Assembly: GCA_964481435.1 (NCBI GenBank)
Contig: CAYZTH010000036.1
Coordinates: 1 to 5,934 of the forward strand
DNA from: JAPLYB01 sp964481435
GTDB lineage: Archaea > Nanobdellota > Nanobdellia > Pacearchaeales > UBA284
DNA: 5,934 nucleotides
Direction of reading: 5' to 3'
Below, piece after piece: positions 4,200-5,934 of the stretch. The notes beneath the pieces are model-generated. The model ran no database searches. It had not been told where the DNA came from and worked only from the letters and a program-made list of their open reading frames with translations. Position 1 is the first letter of the stretch. The number at the start of each line of letters is the position of its first letter. The translations under genes and the position numbers were made by a program.

Positions 4200-5882
4200 C
4201 TAAGCAGTTGCTGTTGCTTTTCCCGTCATAACGTTATAACTTCGTGGGCTAACTCTGTCTTGATAAATGTCTTTTGGTTTCCCTCCAGAAATAATGCCAT
4301 ACAAACTAAGCCAAAAAGGCATTGTCCATGCAACAGCTGCAGACCAAGGAACTACGTAAGGCCCAGGCAAAGCGCTTGTTGTTGAGTGGACTGTTGGTGC
4401 CCAGTAACTCTTTAGTGTACCGTCTCCTCGAAGGACGCCCTCCCTTGTTTTCGGATCAGTGTAACTCCTTGTCCAAAGATCCGCCATATATCCTGTAAAT
4501 CTATCTCTTTCACCAAGCAGATGTCTCCCAACAACGTCTAAACTAGCCCCCTCACTGCCCATCGCAGTACGAAGTCTACCAAAAGATTTTCCTGCTTCTA
4601 CAAAAGGCCTATAAAGGGTTCTAAAAGGACCGCCACTGTCTTCCATGTATCTCTGAAAAGCATGTTTTGCAGGGAATAATAATTTTTTGCCAGAAAATGC
4701 TGGACCAAAACAAATCCACCAGGATTTTACAAAAGCATCGACAGTGTATTTAAATGGAACCTGAATAATATCCCCATTTGTCTGTTTAACAGGCAAAGAA
4801 AATTTGGGATCATAAATTACTGTATTTGTCAATGGATGGCCTGAAACCAGTGTTGAACCTGCATCAACTAGCTTGCTTGTAAGTTCTCCTGCTTTCAACA
4901 TAACCCCAAATACAAAAGGAAAAAGAACAGAAACAAATGCTCCAGTTAATGCGTCACCTGCAACCGCTTTATAATTTAAAACTTTTCCAGGAACATAAAC
5001 TGAAGAAGCTGCCAGTGCCCTAACCACCCCTTTTTTTTCTCGTTCTTGTCTGAAATATTCTGGTAATTTTGCAGAATATGCGGCTGCTCTTGCAAGCCCC
5101 CCACCAAGAATCCAAGACGCCGTAACTTTAAGACCACTTGATTCAAAAACCTTAAGTGGACGTTGATCACTCATTAAATCATATAACCATTTACCCAAAC
5201 CGTGTTGAATCCAGGTATTCCACCAATTTGCAAATTCTGGACCTTGTGTTGAGAACAGTGCCGCAAGACCTAATCCCGCTAGTGCTTGATAGGTATGTGG
5301 GCTTTTGGCAACTTTCTTTCCGACATGCGCAAGTCGAGAATCATATACGCCCTGGGATCTTGCTCTTGCATCAATTGCTTCAAGTAAAACCACGCCATCG
5401 TCTTTATGAAGAACTGCTTTCCCAAAGAAAGGATCATTCTCAACTAAGCCATCAATCCTTGTTTCTAAATCACTAATAGATACGGTACCCGCATGTTTTT
5501 TCCCAGCATGAAAAAGTTCTGTTCTAATAAGTTGTTTATGGGTATTATTCCCTCTTTTCCCATCCCTATCAGAAACATTAAAGATAAGCTTGTCATCTTC
5601 ACAAGTAATATACAACCAACTCTTTGATGCAGGTAAGGCATAACCCCCTGGGCCCTCTCTTTCCCCCGCAAAATCATCTAAACAAATCTCAGTCAGTCCG
5701 GTTTTCTTTAGTTCTCTAACGGGAGAACTTAAATCAAATCCCGGTCTAATAAAATTTCCTAAGGGCTTCTTAGATCCTCTTGTTCTTCCAGAAATACCTC
5801 TTACACCCGTTGCAATTGCATATGCCGTAGCTACTCTTAGTGTTCGATCTCTTCGTGTTTCTGCCGGTAGTGTTTCAGGCAT
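4200..5882 (-). CDS. Hypothetical multi-segment hydrophobic protein, 560 residues
   Basis: I do not recognise this protein. The N-terminal 190 residues are soluble. They include an Arg/Gly-rich stretch (ATGVRGISGRTRGSKKP, 24-40) and a domain at about 60-175 with strands such as SWLYIT (88-93) and DKLIFNVSD (97-105). The rest alternates hydrophobic segments at about 197-213, 254-270, 308-332, 382-397 and 508-532 with Gly- and aromatic-rich polar loops. This suggests a polytopic or peripherally inserted membrane protein. There is no classical signal peptide at the N-terminus. It is richer in Gly, Ala and Trp and poorer in Lys than its neighbours. The ATG at 5882 is the only start in view, but the frame stays open to the window edge, so a longer protein is possible. 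No TATA box is obvious upstream of the ATG; a hairpin sits there instead. It ends 90 bases from the convergent 51-residue gene. Confidence 0.75.
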   Translation of the reverse strand: MPETLPAETRRDRTLRVATAYAIATGVRGISGRTRGSKKPLGNFIRPGFDLSSPVRELKKTGLTEICLDDFAGEREGPGGYALPASKSWLYITCEDDKLIFNVSDRDGKRGNNTHKQLIRTELFHAGKKHAGTVSISDLETRIDGLVENDPFFGKAVLHKDDGVVLLEAIDARARSQGVYDSRLAHVGKKVAKSPHTYQALAGLGLAALFSTQGPEFANWWNTWIQHGLGKWLYDLMSDQRPLKVFESSGLKVTASWILGGGLARAAAYSAKLPEYFRQEREKKGVVRALAASSVYVPGKVLNYKAVAGDALTGAFVSVLFPFVFGVMLKAGELTSKLVDAGSTLVSGHPLTNTVIYDPKFSLPVKQTNGDIIQVPFKYTVDAFVKSWWICFGPAFSGKKLLFPAKHAFQRYMEDSGGPFRTLYRPFVEAGKSFGRLRTAMGSEGASLDVVGRHLLGERDRFTGYMADLWTRSYTDPKTREGVLRGDGTLKSYWAPTVHSTTSALPGPYVVPWSAAVAWTMPFWLSLYGIISGGKPKDIYQDRVSPRSYNVMTGKATATA

Positions 5883-5899
5883 TTTAACTAGAAAGAAAT

Positions 5900-5919
5900 C
5901 TCCAGCCTTTAGGCTGGGG
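5900..5919. mobile_element. Hairpin resembling an IS200/IS605-family end
   Basis: CTCCAGCC-TTTA-GGCTGGGG forms an eight-base-pair stem (one G-T pair) with a TTTA loop. Subterminal hairpins of this form, a GC-rich stem around TTTA, are typical of IS200/IS605-type transposon ends. A second small inverted repeat, GTGC-TGA-GCAC (5919-5929), follows. No transposase is inside the window, so any element would lie to the right. It could instead be an RNA hairpin in the leader or in a longer coding part of the 560-residue gene. Confidence 0.35.
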
Positions 5920-5934
5920 TGCTGAGCACAAGAT

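Noticed and set aside
4976..5677. Frames of 64, 106 and 70 residues overlapping the 560-residue gene
   Set aside because: They lie wholly inside a much longer frame, without promoter or motif support.
1..5934. CRISPR array, tRNA or rRNA genes
   Set aside because: No regularly spaced repeats of CRISPR size, no cloverleaf-like sequence and no conserved rRNA stretch were seen on either strand.

Overview
The window looks like a piece of an archaeal chromosome, probably from a small-genome DPANN-type lineage (Woesearchaeota/Pacearchaeota-like). This is an inference. It rests on a RadB recombinase paralogue (an archaeal family), AT-rich DNA, TATA-like boxes about 25 bases upstream of start codons (a leaderless-transcript pattern), tight spacing, and several short orphan proteins. 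I cannot fix the lineage further.

Layout from left to right. (1) A 126-base leader with a clear TATA box. (2) A 635-residue adenylosuccinate lyase homologue on the + strand. (3) radB on the - strand, convergent with it and separated by 20 bases. (4) A 140-base divergent promoter region. (5) Three small + strand genes of 134, 131 and 51 residues. None is named: one looks soluble with a helical, charged C-terminal half, one is cysteine-rich, and one is a small basic protein below the usual ORF cutoff. (6) A 90-base convergent intergenic region carrying a pair of AAGCGC repeats like a pair upstream of the 134-residue gene. (7) A 560-residue - strand protein of unknown function with about five hydrophobic segments. 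(8) A hairpin at the right edge that resembles an IS200/IS605-type transposon end.

The standout is the adenylosuccinate lyase. Every hallmark motif of the family is present once, but in the wrong order. Canonical order is domain 1, GFTH...TTxGKR, RGxKGxxGTQ...GQTYxR, DIRLL...SSAMPxKRNP, QWxERxLDDSAxRR, C-terminal domain. Here the order is domain 1, RGLKGAVGTQ...GQTYPR, QWLERSLDDSAQRR, then GFTHGQAAQPTTYGKR, DIRLL...SSAMPHKRNP, C-terminal domain. Labelling the canonical blocks A to F, the protein runs A-C-E-B-D-F. The helix sequences between motifs are recognisable twice. The simplest reading is therefore an ancient head-to-tail duplication and fusion in which each copy lost the loops the other kept. 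Copy 1 appears to hold everything at one end of the long helical bundle and copy 2 everything at the other end. I know of no description of such a topology. One open frame runs through all the junctions, which argues against misassembly or decay.

The genes do not form an obvious pathway. PurB (AMP synthesis or salvage) and RadB (homologous recombination) are housekeeping functions. The other four are unrecognised.
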